The position numbers and the translations under genes were made by a program. This document shows positions 10,372-22,262 of a DNA stretch of 64,000 nt, piece by piece. The notes below the pieces were generated by a model. That model did no database searches and was not told the origin of the DNA. It was given only the letters and a program-made list of their open reading frames with translations. Each line of letters starts with the position of its first letter. Position 1 is the stretch's first letter. Origin of the DNA: Chlorocebus sabaeus (lineage: Eukaryota; Chordata; Mammalia; Primates; Cercopithecidae); contig NC_132917.1 in assembly GCF_047675955.1 (NCBI RefSeq), forward strand, positions 12,537,887 through 12,601,886, in the 5' to 3' direction.

Positions 10372-10535
10372 GTCTCATTTTAATCCTCGCAATAGTCCTG
10401 GGAAGCAAATAGCATTATCCACGTTGTAAAGAAGGCTCCAAATATAGTGAGCACCCCACCTAAGAACGTGCAACCAAGAAATGGCAGATTGAAGCTGGGT
10501 CTATTTGACTCAAAGTCTAATCTCATTTGCACATC
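10372..10535 (-). repeat. MIR SINE
   Basis: Antisense MIR: 'ctcattttaatcctcgcaat', 'gtcctgggaagcaaatagca', 'ggcagattgaagctgggtct'. Confidence 0.7.
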
Positions 10536-10547
10536 AAAGTCTTTTCT

Positions 10548-10622
10548 ATTTCCACTAATTCACTTATTTACCCACTAAACAGATATTAGTTGGGTCCACT
10601 GCATGGCCTCCATGCTAGATGC
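10548..10622 (-). repeat. L2 LINE 3' tip
   Basis: 'attcacttatttacccact' and 'ccatgctagatgctaagc' are the antisense terminal part of L2, in decayed form. Confidence 0.45.
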
Positions 10623-11116
10623 TAAGCTCACCACGTGTGGCCTTGGTGCATCTTTCACCTATTTTGGTCCTCATTTTATCCCAAGAGATACAGCAGATTA
10701 TCTACTCCTTCAAATGCCTGAACTTGGATATTGGAGGATCACTCTCATGCCCTTCAACAGTATCTCTTATGACCTGGTTTCCAGCTACCACTCAATCCTT
10801 GTCTCTTTTCTCTGAATATTCTTTATCTACCAATGCCCTTACAGAAGTATGGTGTTGAGATTCATATGAAATCACCAAAAATTGCCTTGACCCATGCAGA
10901 GCCAAGCCAAACTGTTTCTGCTCATTCTGGAGCAGCTATCACTAACTGAGGTCAAGAAGACTGCAGGAAGATGAACTTCTAGTTTGTAGCCGTGTTTGCT
11001 CCCATCTTCACAGTGATCCCCTTTACACAGAGAAAATTAGAATGACGTATACCAAAACAGAAAAGATCACCAAATGTGAAAATCATTCGAAGCCTTGGAA
11101 CCCACATACATCTGAA
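10623..11116. other. Unassigned sequence
   Basis: No repeat or gene recognised. It ends at the Alu TSD/poly-T boundary. Confidence 0.4.
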
Positions 11117-11376
11117 TGTGTTTGTTTGTTTGTTTGATTTTTAGACAGAGTCTCACTCTGTTGTCCAGGCTGGAGTGCAGTGATGTGATCTCAGCTCACA
11201 GCAACCTCCGCCTCCCAGGTCCAAGCGATTCTGCTGCCTCAGCTTTCCAAGCAGCTGGGACTACAGGTGCACACCACCATGCCCAGAGAGGGGTTTAACC
11301 TTTGTTGGCCAGGCTGGTCTCGACTCCTGACCTCAAGTAATCTACCCACTTCGGCTTCTCAAAGTGCTGGAATTAA
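11117..11376 (-). mobile_element. Alu SINE, 5'-truncated and internally deleted
   Basis: Antisense Alu begins with a (TTTG)n tail. It lacks the usual 'ctaatttttgtatttttag' segment near 11285. It stops at 'aaagtgctggaattaa', without the canonical 'gagccaccgcgcccggcc' end. Confidence 0.9.
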
Positions 11377-11904
11377 TTTTTTCTTTTCTTTTTTTTTTTT
11401 AACAGCTCAATTCACTGAGCTGCAGATTCCACAGTCTACTGCTTTATTAGAACTACCTCCAAACACTCCAGTAAATCTCAGTGGAGTGCTCTTCTGAATG
11501 TTCAGCCCAAATGTTCATGAAAGAGATGTGTAATCATGGTGCTCCATGTTTTTAAATAAGATGAGGCAAGTAGAGGCACGTATTCCATAATTCATGATGT
11601 ACATTCTTTCAGAAAACATTTTTATTAAGAATTTGATTAATAGTCTAATCACTGCACACAGAGATTGCTTTTCTGGAAGCTAGAAAATGCATATATGTTT
11701 CAGAAAAATGCTGAGGATCTTTTCAGCAGCCTTTCCTCATCTAGGATGGGGTGGTCTAGAAATCAGAATGAGAAGGCAGGCAATGCACTCTCCTTTGCTG
11801 CTTTCAGCAGAAATGCTTCTGTAAGAGCCTCAATTAGCCAAGCATTAGGTCTGTTCAACTGGTTACATCCTTAGGTGGGAGAGACAGCCTGGTGATCAGC
11901 CCAG
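11377..11904. other. Unassigned sequence
   Basis: It starts with a T-rich run at 11377-11400 and is otherwise unrecognised, with no gene. Confidence 0.4.
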
Positions 11905-12075
11905 AGAGTGGTCAGGGTATTGACTCCAGGCTCTGTCACTCGCAGGCTCTGTGCCCTGCAAGGGAGTTAGCACCTCTGAGCATCAGTTTTCAATTTTCTG
12001 GTTGTGAGAATTAAGTCACACAAAGTACACAAAATTCCAGCTTCACAGCAGAGGCTTAATAAATGGCAGCTGCTT
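11905..12075 (+). repeat. MIR SINE
   Basis: Sense MIR: 'gactccaggctctgtcactc', 'gcaagggagttagcacctct', 'gttgtgagaattaagtcaca', 'cagaggcttaataaatggca'. Confidence 0.7.
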
Positions 12076-12171
12076 TTGGTTCCACATTAACCAAGTTACC
12101 TAGATAGAAAGTCACTTTCCACTCCCAAAGAAAAGTAGGCAACTAGATTTTTCCCTAAATGCCTGGGTAGA

Positions 12172-12246
12172 ATGCCAACATTTGCTGAGCCCTATCTCTG
12201 TGTAGCAGAGATCAACTGGCTTCACACACTTAATACTCACACTCTC
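12172..12246 (-). repeat. MIR SINE, left part of a split copy
   Basis: 'gccaacatttgctgagccct' through 'cacacttaatactcacac' is the antisense MIR 3' end. It is cut by an LTR and resumes at about 12673. Confidence 0.6.
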
Positions 12247-12672
12247 TGTAGTGGGTTGAATTGTCCCTAAAGCCATATGCTCACATCCTAATCCCTGGAA
12301 TCTGAGAGCGTGACCTTATTTGGGAAAATTGTTTTTGCAAGTGTAATTCAATCAAGGATCTTGAGATGAGGAGACCATCCTAGATTATCTTGTGGGGGCT
12401 GGCTGGGGGCACAAATTCAGTGAAAATGTCCTTATAACAGACTCACAGAGGAAAATGCAAGGTAAAGATGGAGGCAGAGATTGGAGTGATGTGGCCACAA
12501 ACCCAGGAATGCTGTGGCAACCACTAGAAGCTGGAAGGAGAAAGAATAGAATCTCCCTACAGCCCCCAGAGGGAGAATGTCCCTAACAGATTTCAGACTT
12601 CTAGCATCCAGAATTGTAAGAGAGTAGATTTCTATTGTTTTAAGCCACCGAATTTGTTATAGTGGCCCCAGG
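12247..12672 (+). mobile_element. MaLR LTR (MLT1-like), inserted in a MIR
   Basis: It begins 'tgtagtgggttgaattgtcc' and has 'gtgaccttatttgggaaaa', 'gatggaggcagagattggag', 'cagacttctagcatccagaa' and 'ctattgttttaagccacc'. No internal gag/pol sequence flanks it, so it is a solo LTR. Confidence 0.8.
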
Positions 12673-12800
12673 AATCTATCCTCTTGTCCCTGCTCTGTGG
12701 GCATTATTGAGCAAGAAACTTCAGAGAGGTTAAGTAATCAGCCTAAATTCGGACAGTTAGTACACAATGGAGCCAAGATGCAAATCCAAGCCTCCTTTGC
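12673..12800 (-). repeat. MIR SINE, right part of the split copy
   Basis: 'cttcagagaggttaagtaat', 'cagcctaaattcggacagtt' and 'gatgcaaatccaagcctcc' continue the antisense MIR interrupted by the LTR. Confidence 0.65.
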
Positions 12801-13611
12801 ATGAAAACACATGAATGCTTATTTGTTTGTTTCTCCTGTTGGATGGTTATGCTTAAATGATCCACAAAGTCTCTTGGATCTAGAATGAATTATTCTTACT
12901 CAGAAATGTAAGGTAAGGGGTCCCTGGGAACATCTCAGCCACTCCTATCCAACATAATCTCATCTTTCAAAAAAATCCCAGTTTCTCATGGGGTATACCA
13001 TATTGTTAGCACTAATAGATATAAACATAGGTATTTATTTGAGAGAGCAAAGTATTTGGATAGTTCATTCCTAGTGCTAGTCTGGGGTAAAAAACATTTT
13101 TAAAAAGCTATGCCATAAGGGAAAGTGGAAGAATCAAACAAACAACTGACTTGAGAGCAAGAAGATCCAGGAGTTGCCAGGGGCCTATAACAGATGTGGG
13201 TCGAGTCTTGGCTTTACCACCAACTTCCTTTTTTATCCCTAAAAAATTACTAAATTTTTCTGGACTCCATTGTCTTCAGCAGAAGATGTAGGAGCTGTAA
13301 TGTGTTTTTTCAAGGGGCTTTTCCAGCAAGATTCCCAAGGACCACCTTTAGAAACATTTGTTAGATATATCCGGATCCTGAAATGTACATCTAGTTGTAG
13401 CTTGTTTCTGTGGCTACCTTGCCAACAGTCATTGGTTTATTATATAAAGTCCAACAGAAACTTCAAGCATCCCACTCAACCCAACATTAAACTGAATACA
13501 AAATCTGGGGCCATTTTGAATCTTAGCTGTCAAGGAGGGATTCATGTTCTAGGTATCAATTTGTCATCTAGTCTAAGCAGGTTTTTCCCACGTAAATAAC
13601 CCCGACCATTT
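12801..13611. other. Unassigned sequence
   Basis: A 109-codon plus-strand open frame (13270-13599) lies here. Its residues resemble no family I know, there is no good splice or promoter context, and I do not call it a gene. Confidence 0.4.
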
Positions 13612-13812
13612 GACATCACTTTGCAGCTTACAAAATGCTTTCATCCACACATAATCATTGATTTCTACCCTGTGAGGGAGGCAGGCATCATCTCCCATTC
13701 ACAGAAGAAGAATCTGGTCAGAGACCATGTTCCTTGTAGAAGCAGAAGGAAGAACCAGGACTAAACTCAGGCCCTTCTACAGACAAAACCTCTGTTCTTT
13801 CTGCTGTAGTTT
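13612..13812 (-). repeat. MIR SINE
   Basis: Antisense MIR: 'agcttacaaaatgctttcat', 'accctgtgagggaggcaggc', 'atctcccattcacagaagaa', 'aggactaaactcaggccctt'. Confidence 0.75.
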
Positions 13813-14019
13813 AGTGCCTGCTGCTGACAGGTGGGACTGAAAAAGCATTATAATAAGACCTGTTTTTTGATTCTATGAATTAGAGAAATGACTCTCATTT
13901 AATAAGTAAAGATCACTATTTGTCCTTGAAGCCAGTAGTTTCATTTCATTTTTCCTGGAACCTGAGAGACACTCCATGGAGATTTAATGACTAAATGAAC
14001 AAATGAAGATAAAATTAAT

Positions 14020-14130
14020 TCATTGATGTGGGAGTTGAAGTCGAAAGAGGAAAAGCAACTTGCCCAGAATCACCCAACAAAGAGTGCCAGAACAGAATTC
14101 CTTTCTAGATGCCTCATTGTGAGTGCCATA
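14020..14130 (-). repeat. MIR SINE fragment
   Basis: 'aaagcaacttgcccagaatc' and 'gagtgccagaacagaattcc' are the antisense MIR core. Confidence 0.6.
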
Positions 14131-14914
14131 TATAACCACATCTCTTTTTTTAAAGCCTTGCTTCAGTTATGTTTAATGATGAGAAATATATCTTACATAA
14201 GATCCTGGACAATTTAAAATTATAAAAATTTCATAATATAAAGATGTGCGGCATACGCTCAAAATCACTGTCTTCTTGAAATAAGGCTATGGGGTACTGC
14301 AGAAGAACATGTCAGGATTCACTGAAAAGTCTCCTAAGAATATATTTGTGCTATGGTGTGGATGCTGGGTCCACGGTTTAATGTGTTCATCTGTCTCTTG
14401 TGCTCACTACTTCCTCTCTGTTCCGGGCTGCAGGCCCAGCTCCTTATTTTTTGTTCCCTTCAGCCTAACCGCTCTGGTTATGTAACTGTTCCCTTCACCA
14501 GGAGACCTCAGAGGTCACTCACTATAGCATGATGTCAAGACGAGGGCATCCCGTGCTAATTAGACAGTGGCAGACAGCAGGCACTGGCCACTTCTGCATG
14601 ACGCTGGGCATGCAGGCTTCTCTCTGTAGCTAAGGGGGCTGGCACTGAGGATTTTAAGAGCAGGTGAAAATAAAATGTGTACTTGTGGCAGCTATGGAAG
14701 GGGCTGCTGGCTTTCTGTGGCCCCCAGGGGAATATCAAAGGGGAAAAATAGGGAGCCCCTTTGTGGAGCTTATCCCAAGGGCAGCTGCAGTATTTGGGGC
14801 TGAGGTGAGAGGGGACGTGGGATTCATGGATTTCACTGCCTGTGCTTAGCCTTATCGTTTTGTCCAGATACAATCAAAGCATGCCAAAGATTAATAGGTC
14901 CTAAGGGACCAGTT
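14131..14914. other. Repeat-free island, moderately GC-rich
   Basis: No gene and no recognised repeat. 14520-14860 looks compositionally unlike decayed repeat. It contains a homeodomain-like 'ctaattag' (14556), a TCF/LEF-like 'atcaaag' (14734) and an E-box 'cagctg' (14782). Such motifs are short and common, so this is only a candidate regulatory stretch. Confidence 0.3.
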
Positions 14915-15010
14915 TCATACCTTCATTTCCTCCGCAGAAAGAGAGAGGAAAGGAAGTATCTAAGGTCACTCAGTGAGTTTGTGGCAGAGTTCAGTCCAGT
15001 CCCATTTGCC
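14915..15010 (-). repeat. Possible MIR SINE fragment
   Basis: The order 'ttcatttcctccgcagaaag', 'gaagtatctaaggtcactca' is compatible with a decayed antisense MIR core. Confidence 0.4.
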
Positions 15011-16489
15011 CAGAGTGTTCAAGGCTCGCTCAAATCAACCTCAAATGTAGCAAATAAAAGGGCCTCAGGAGTAAAGAATCAAGTATTTAATGCCTGTTAG
15101 AATTAGGTTGTCTGTTCCCCTCTACATCAGTGAACTCGGCAAATCTCAGGCACGTAATACATACACCCATTTCTGCACAGTCTACCAAGTGTTATTTTTC
15201 AAAAATTGAGAAGAGGAGCCTGAAACACACAAGCCATTCACAGTCTGTTTGTGCCTTTTATGTACCTGTCTTCCTATCCCATCCATCCTTCCTCCTCCCT
15301 CCTCGCTTCTGACCTCGTCTCATCTTCCCAAGACACACTCCTCAATGTGCTTTTCTGGTGTCACAACGCTGCCACATTTTTCAAAACTACACTTTGGCCC
15401 CTAATAACTCCGACCTCATTAGCTCTAATTCTTTGTTGTCTAGCCCCCAGGAAACCCTGAAGGGTGCTCCTCCTAGATTTACCCACTGAGGAGAGTTAAC
15501 AACCATGATCTGGGTGTGGCTGTATTAAATTGGAGTCATTTACAAACAATTTTTCGGATTCAAAGAATCATAAAAGAAAATTCGATACTGTAGTGGCCAG
15601 GAAATTCAAATTCTAGTCTCATTGACTTCATTGATAACCTCAGAGGTAGTCTTTCTCCTCTCTTGGTCTAAACTGTTTTCATCTTTTAAAGGAAGCAGTG
15701 AAACTTAAGTTCTGGCGTCAGTGTTATAAGAGCTTATGAATTGGAAGAGATGATGCAGGTAAAGAAAGAGGCTTTTCTGAATTCATGATATCTTCCGTCA
15801 AATCCATCACAAAGAAATTCACTCCCTAGAGAATTATTCAGCTAAGCAAATGCTATGTAAGCATGAGAAATGACATTGATTTTCTTAATGTCACAAGCTG
15901 TAAACTAATTTATAAAAAAAAGAAAAATGACTTCTCTGAGTCCACTGGGAGCCCTTTCTCTGGTGGTATTTTTTCTTCATCTGAATGGAGTGTCTCAGAT
16001 CAAAATATTTTGGGCAACTTCTGAAAAAGCTGAATTCTGCAATCAAAAGAATGTTCAAAGTACAGTTTTGTCCTACTCTCTCAATCTCATTTGATGCCTC
16101 CTTTATCAGCTTTCAAATTTTCCCTGGAGTTTCTTCCATCGTCCATGCATTCTCTGTATCTCAAAGGAGGAGAGAGTGCTTGTGCTGTCTGAGATTAACC
16201 TGACCTCTTAACTCAGGATCCCAGTCATTAACTACCCACCCTTCTTTCTAATTCTCCCAATATCTTCCTCTCAATGAATTCCCTTTAAATTCCTCCCTCC
16301 CACACTGCAAGAAACTCCAGGTGATCTCCTCAACAGGAGATGGGCCAACTTGCTCTTCTGCTCGTTGACAAACACCTGTCAAAACCTGGCCTCATTCTCC
16401 TGAAATAGGGACCTCCTGCTCCTGCATCAAATCTGACCTCTTTCACTTTTTACCTGGATTCTGCACTTACCGCTGGCCCATGACCCAGC
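15011..16489. other. Unassigned sequence
   Basis: No gene seen. A faint sense MIR may lie near 15575-15740 and pyrimidine-rich L2-like text at 15260-15460. Neither is secure. 16050-16400 is pyrimidine-rich and may be a very decayed upstream part of the L2 that follows. Confidence 0.35.
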
Positions 16490-16735
16490 CTCCAGACATG
16501 CTCCAGCTCAGCCCTCTTCGCCATACCACAGCCAGAGTGGAATGTTATTTCCTTAGGTCACTCTCTGCTTAACAGCCCCAGTGTTTCCTCATTGTTTCCA
16601 AGAAGCCCACACTTCCTGGCTTCTGTCCTATGATCTGGCACTGTCTAGCTGAGTCTTGTATTGCATTTGCATGTGTGCCTCGGTTAATTCACACCTTCCT
16701 TCCTTTACTTCAGAGGAGAAATGCCTAGGCAAGCT
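16490..16735 (+). repeat. L2 LINE fragment (3' ORF/UTR region)
   Basis: 'ccacagccagagtggaatgt', 'tcactctctgcttaacagcc' and 'tgatctggcactgtctagct' follow the L2 consensus order in sense orientation. Confidence 0.65.
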
Positions 16736-17084
16736 TTATTAGCATTCTTAATGTGGCTTATATAAGCAGAGGTACCCTTAGACCACCTGTCACAAGCTTC
16801 TCCTTCCATGAACCACGTATATCCCAGGCATCCTCAGGAGAGCACAGAAGACTGCACCAAACCTCTCTAGGCTGGCTCTTTCCACCTCCAACCCACATGT
16901 CAGAAATACCAGGCTTGCTGATGGTATCTGTGTTTTTAATTCTTTCTCATTTTTTACTTAATGTTTACTCTCTCTACAGTCACTCTCTTGAATGTTAATT
17001 TTACTAGTAACAGTGATAACAAAACTATAATTAATATTTCTATTGTATACTTTTATATCACATTTATACACTGTATTTTTTAAA
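16736..17084. other. Unassigned sequence
   Basis: No recognised feature. Confidence 0.4.
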
Positions 17085-17830
17085 TTAATTTTTTTTATTT
17101 GAGATAATTCTAAATTCATATGCAATTATAAGAAGTAATACAGAGAGCTCTCATGCACCTGTACCCAGTTTTCCCAATGGTAACATCTACAAAACGATAG
17201 TGCAATAACCCAACTAGAATATTGACACTAATTAAAGCAAGATACAGAACATTTCTATCACCACAAGGATCCCTCCTGTTGCCCTGGATAGCTACATTGC
17301 ATCCGACCCAACCCACCCCTCCTCAACCCCTGGACCAGGAATCTGTTCTCCATTTCTAAAATGTTGTCATTTCAGGAATCTTCTATACATGGAATCATAC
17401 TGTATATACCCTTTTGAGATTGGCTTTTTCGATTTGTTTTCCACATTTTTATTATTAGTGTAGATAAATGTGATAGTTTTTTATGTGTTGATCTTGTGTC
17501 CTGTGACTTTGATGAAATCATGCATTAGTTCAGGAAATTAGAAGAGGGGGTCGTTTGGTTGTTGTTGTTGTTTTTCAATTTTTTTTGTAGAAAATCTCAA
17601 ATCCTTGAGATTTTCTTCAGAGAAAACCATATCATCTGCAAATAAAAGAGCTTTTTGTTTTGTTTTGTTTTTCCAATTTGCTTGGCTTTTATTTCTTTTT
17701 CTTGCCTTATTGCAGTGGCTAGAAATTCCAGTACTTGGATATAAATGATGGAAATGTACATCCTTGCCTTGTTCCTGCTCTTAGGAGTAAAACATTCAGT
17801 CTTTCATCATTCGTGTAATGTGTTGCCTCC
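17085..17830 (-). mobile_element. L1M LINE fragment (ancient), antisense
   Basis: The left part is antisense old-L1 text: 'ttgagataattctaaattca', 'tttcccaatggtaacatct', 'gttctccatttctaaaatg', 'catggaatcatactgtata'. The right part matches antisense L1 ORF2: 'accatatcatctgcaaataa', 'cttttatttctttttcttgc', 'tccttgccttgttcctgctc'. It is truncated and full of stops, with no functional reverse transcriptase. Confidence 0.75.
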
Positions 17831-18144
17831 TGGGAACCACCATATAATCTGTCTGGAACTCAGTTTTCTAATCGGCAAACCACGAAGACTAGATTTGGTC
17901 CATCAGTGAGTTACCAAGTAAGGTCTCTAGGAGATACTCCTGGGTCCATGTTTTCCTGTTTTACACTATTGGTATACTATTGTTATTTTTGATAACATTT
18001 AGTATGAAAAGGAGTGCTACCCTTTTAGAAAATATTTCAATATTACTAAAAGAGAAGACTTTATGGTTTTTCTGACTCTAAAGTCCCCTGATTCTGTGGT
18101 CCCTTTGCAACCTTGATCATCATGGTGATGCTTCAGTTTGTATA
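17831..18144. other. Unassigned sequence
   Basis: No gene or repeat recognised. It directly follows the L1M. Confidence 0.4.
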
Positions 18145-18300
18145 CTCTCTATGGGGCACTTGTGCTTCATTCTTTCATTTAATTTTACCTGTAATCTTAA
18201 GTGTGATGGGTGGTACTGCATTACTGTGCACTGGAAGCAATTAAATATAAAGAAATTAAGTGATTTGTTCAAGGTCACACAGAAAGCAAAGAGAAATTGC
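18145..18300 (-). repeat. MIR SINE
   Basis: Antisense MIR: 'tcatttaattttacctgtaa', 'aagaaattaagtgatttgtt', 'caaggtcacacagaaagcaa'. Confidence 0.7.
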
Positions 18301-18477
18301 TCTTCATTTCTGCAGTGCTCGTGAGACCAGAAATATGCACAATTAACATCGATTTAGTATATCTGCTCCCATGCAGGCCTGTCAATTTACAAACTTTGGC
18401 TGGGTGCATACTTTGTGCCAGACATAGTACGAGGGAACATCCAGCTTAAGGGGGAAGAAAATGGAAATTTAAGGCAC

Positions 18478-18590
18478 TGAGCTCCTTGAAGACAGAAAAA
18501 ATTTCTGACCCATCTCTGGATCCTAGCACACTGTCTGGAACACATAAGCACTCCATAGAGAGTGAATAGATCAATGATTTGCTAATGCAT
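18478..18590 (+). repeat. L2 LINE 3' end
   Basis: 'gagctccttgaagacagaaa', 'ctggatcctagcacactgtc', 'ggaacacataagcactccat' and a terminal GAATGA-like tail. Confidence 0.7.
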
Positions 18591-18739
18591 GTGCTATGTG
18601 ACACATAAATGTTCCTGGGAGCATTCTGGGGCTCTCTGGAGGAACAAGCATTGAATTGAAATTTCAGAGCTGACAGGATGTGTCTCAGAGGAAGCTCTAA
18701 GAGAGCATCATCTGGTGAGAGGAAGGCTCACATAGGAGA

Positions 18740-18945
18740 AAGGTCAGATTTGAGTTTGAGCCCCAGTTTGTCGAGGTCTATATCTCTTCACTATGGTACT
18801 GTTACTTAATCTCACTGCACCTCAGCTTCTTAATTTATACAGTAGGAAAGAAATATACACCTCAAGGGTTATTAAAAAGATTTGTGCTCATATAAAGAAG
18901 TAACAGATGGCTTAGCTTGCAATAGATGCTCAGTAAAAGGTATCT
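18740..18945 (+). repeat. MIR SINE
   Basis: Sense MIR: 'gactggg'-type head lost. Then 'ttacttaatctcactgcacc', 'tcagcttcttaatttataca', 'ctcaagggttattaaaaaga' and 'tagatgctcagtaaaaggt' follow. An Alu sits immediately downstream. Confidence 0.7.
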
Positions 18946-18947
18946 CT

Positions 18948-19245
18948 GGCCAGGCACAGTGGCTTACGCCTATAATCTCAGCACTTTGGGAGGCCAAGGC
19001 AGGTGGATCACTTGAGCCCAGGAGTTCAAGACCTGCCTGGGCAACATAACAAAACCCTTCTTTGCAACAAATACAATAAAATAAATTAGCCAAGCATAGT
19101 GGTGTGTACCTGTGGTCCCAGCTACTTGGGAGGCTCTAGCTGGAGAATCATTTGATTCTCCTGTAGTTTGAGGCTGCAGTGAGCTATGATCACACCACTG
19201 CACTCCAGCCAGGATGATAGAGTAAGAACCTGTCTCAATTTTTTT
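18948..19245 (+). mobile_element. AluJ SINE with an unusual local hairpin
   Basis: Dimeric Alu: 'ggccaggcacagtggcttac', 'gatcacttgagcccaggagt', an A-rich linker with T and C substitutions, and 'ccactgcactccagccagga'. At 19142-19161 the expected right-arm sequence is replaced by a 9-bp perfect hairpin (see findings). A T run replaces the poly(A) tail. Confidence 0.92.
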
Positions 19246-20756
19246 TTAAAGATACCTAAAAAGGTTGACTCAAGAGCTGTCTTTATAAAATCAAATGATC
19301 CATTAAAAAAAATAGGAGTGGCTTTAAGAAGATGTATGTTTAGTTTCATTAAAGCAGATTTTTCTGGTCTTATTCAGAAATGTCCCCAGTAGAGTTTTCC
19401 ATCCACAGCCAGTAATGTTTAGTATTACCTATGTTTCTCTAAATAATTCCTGCTCAAGGAACCTCGGCCATTAGCCAGGCATACGTGGATAAGTCTTGCT
19501 GTTCACTTCTCTCAGGCCAAATCTGGTTTGAAGTATTTAAATTAAAGCATCTTCTTTCAACAAAGAGTCTTCTCAGTTGGCTACTTGAGATTAAAATATC
19601 TTTATGAAAATTTTAAGTTGTCAGCTCCAGGAGGACTAGAGATAAAGCAAGCTCTCACCACGGCTGCTGTCCATTTGGGTTTCAATTGACTTGTTTTCTT
19701 CTGAGCTTCGATTTAAAATCTGTGCCCTGTCTGAATCATCGACCACTACTCCAGAGGGGATTCTAGACACAATGAAAGATGAAGAAGGAAAAATTTAAGA
19801 AGATCTCAAAGTGAGATGCCCAGTATTGCAGCTCTTTCCCACCTGAATTTGTCTGTTTGGAATGTGCAGTGGTTCACCCACATTTGCGGACCCCAAAGTA
19901 ACAGATGATTGGACATAATCACCATACTGTGAATCAGGAATCCTGTGTGAGCCTGGACAGCAACCTTTCCTTCTAGGGGTCACAGATCCCTGCAAGAGGA
20001 AGCTGCACAAGTGAATCTCTCAAATTGGTTGAAGATCTACATTTGAACTTCGAACTACCATGAGAGCTTCATTTTTCTCTTCCCTCCCAGCAAATGTGGT
20101 CAGGCATTGAGCATTGAGTAACATGTAGTTTCACAGAAACCTTTGTGGATCCTAATATTCTGAGATGAAGAGAAGAAAATGAGAATTGAATTCCCTTGTC
20201 ATTAAAATTCCTTCCTAGACAACTGAGTTCATATGCACTTGAACGAATTATCCAAGAATCACTGTTAGTGCTTAATTGGAAGACAGAGAAAACCACAGAG
20301 TCTGACAAGAGAAGGCAGATAAAATAGAAATATCTCCAGGCATTGAAAAGTTTGACAGGCAGAAGAGTTTGTGATTTGAAAGACAGCTAATGGCGAACAT
20401 GAGTCAGCATCAGATAACTAAAAAAAGTTAAATAATTAAGCTTATATAATAGCTATCTCATTGTATATCTAGACTTGGATTTAATTAACATTTCTAACCT
20501 CTCTTTGTCAGCAACTATATATTATTCCATTTAAAAGTGAAGAACTCTAAGTATTTTTTTAAAAAATTATTCTTTCTACAGCATATCAATGAACTTATTT
20601 CCAAATTTAGCAAACTATTATCATTCCAATTCCCCCAGCCCCTGCAACACACAAAACTTACAATTAGTTTTCTAAAAGAAAAGAAATCTGAGGATGTGGT
20701 CCCCCATCACCATTTTCTGCAGGTACCAATTGAAATGTAAATTGTATCATTAACTT
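19246..20756. other. Repeat-poor stretch, no gene
   Basis: I recognise no mobile element in 1.5 kb. Base composition is AT-leaning and even. Open frames are at most 79 codons and unremarkable. It could be old unique sequence under no constraint, or hold a conserved element I cannot detect without alignment. Confidence 0.4.
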
Positions 20757-21040
20757 AATTCATCAGAATATTTACTGTACAGCAGGCCCTTTTCTAGGCA
20801 TGGGGTTGGGAGTGTGAGGGGGATGTTGCAAATTTTAAACAGACTGACTTGTCACCTTTAAGGAGCTCCCAGGCAATAGGAAAGATAGGTAATTAAATAA
20901 ACACCATTGAAGGTGAAGGAAGTATGAGATCTGCAAACAAGGACAGAATAAGGCTCTCAGGGTCTGGCAGAACAACTGGGGAGGAAGATAGGAAGAATCT
21001 CGGGGATTGAATGAGGGCCGAGTAGAAGGTGTCCACACAA
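20757..21040 (-). repeat. L2 LINE, antisense
   Basis: 'catcagaatatttactgtac', 'ctttaaggagctcccaggca', 'ataggtaattaaataaacac' and 'gcagaacaactggggaggaa' follow the antisense L2 3' region. Weak similarity may continue to about 21400. Confidence 0.6.
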
Positions 21041-22212
21041 CATCATAGAAGAATTATGAAGGTACATTGCTCCAAAGTTGATCACAAATCATGCCTCAGT
21101 ACATAATTTTAATTTACAAACTACTTTAGAAAAAGTGGATGTGTACTGAACATTTTCAGAGGACAAATAAGATATACACCTAGATTGCAGAGCATTAGAT
21201 GGTAACCTCTAAGTGCTGTAGGTATGATGTGGGGGAAGAAGGGGAGAGCACTGACCTGGAACTAGAGCTTGAGGGATGGACAAAATTTAAAAGTGAGGAA
21301 GAATCTGGGGGAAAGGTGCTAAACGTTGAATGTTGCTGGTGCTGAGAGTATAAAAAGGCATAAAGTACAGCCTAAGGGTGAAAGACTTTGAATGTTAAGG
21401 CAATCAATTGAGATTTTATTTGTTGAATTTCTACAAATGCACACCAACCATATCCCCAATAAATGAGTATACTCAAATTTTGTTAAAAAGTGGTGTTTCT
21501 ATTCTACTTATTGTACTCCAACGAACCAATAAGGTGACCTTCAAATTTGATGTTCTCTGTTTATTCCAGGTATACATACATCTTCAATTTCTCCTGTTTT
21601 CCCAGTGTACTTAGTAATCACACCCTCTTACCCTCTCAAAAGTATCTTGGATAATAAGTTATTTGGACACCCTAGTTATACCTTCAACCACCTCTCCTCT
21701 CATCTGAAAGATGCGACTACATTCTCTGGGGGCTCCGGCCTATGGAAGTTTGGGGCTCCCTGGCTTTGTTTATACTTTGCTTTCTTCCAGGTTAGTCTCT
21801 AGTTTATTTTGATACTGGGCCCCACACTTTCTCTCTTTTGGATTTGATGTTTGCATATATGGCTTTCCTCTTTTGGCCTTAACCTCAGTTGCTCTGGAAA
21901 AGACTCCATTTATAGCCAAACCTTGCCCAGCAGGAGTGGCACCTCAGTCCTAGCTTTGCATCTGCATTAAATACCTCAACAGGCAGGCCACGCACCAGGA
22001 AGCTAGTAGCACAAATGGGAATATTTCTAAAAACAATTGGATTTTTGATAGTTTTCACAGAGCATTCACACAGTCAATTTAGTTGAATTTGCTTTTATTT
22101 TGCAGCTGAGTTTTTGGTTTTTGTTTTTATTTCAGATGAAAACATGAAAATCATTGCAATGGATAGGGCCTCTCTCCATTGCAAAATCTTCCTTTTAACC
22201 TGCCTGGATTCC
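21041..22212. other. Unassigned sequence
   Basis: The first 350 bases may be further decayed L2. From 21400 on I recognise nothing and see no gene. Confidence 0.35.
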
Positions 22213-22262
22213 ATCCTTCCACTCCTGATTCAGTAGGTCTGGGGTGGGCCCAGGACTGACCC
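22213..22262 (+). mobile_element. Short MER5-like DNA transposon remnant
   Basis: 'ctcctgattcagtaggtctg' followed by 'gggtgggcccagga' matches the central block of MER5-type elements. Only about 50 bases survive. Confidence 0.55.
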
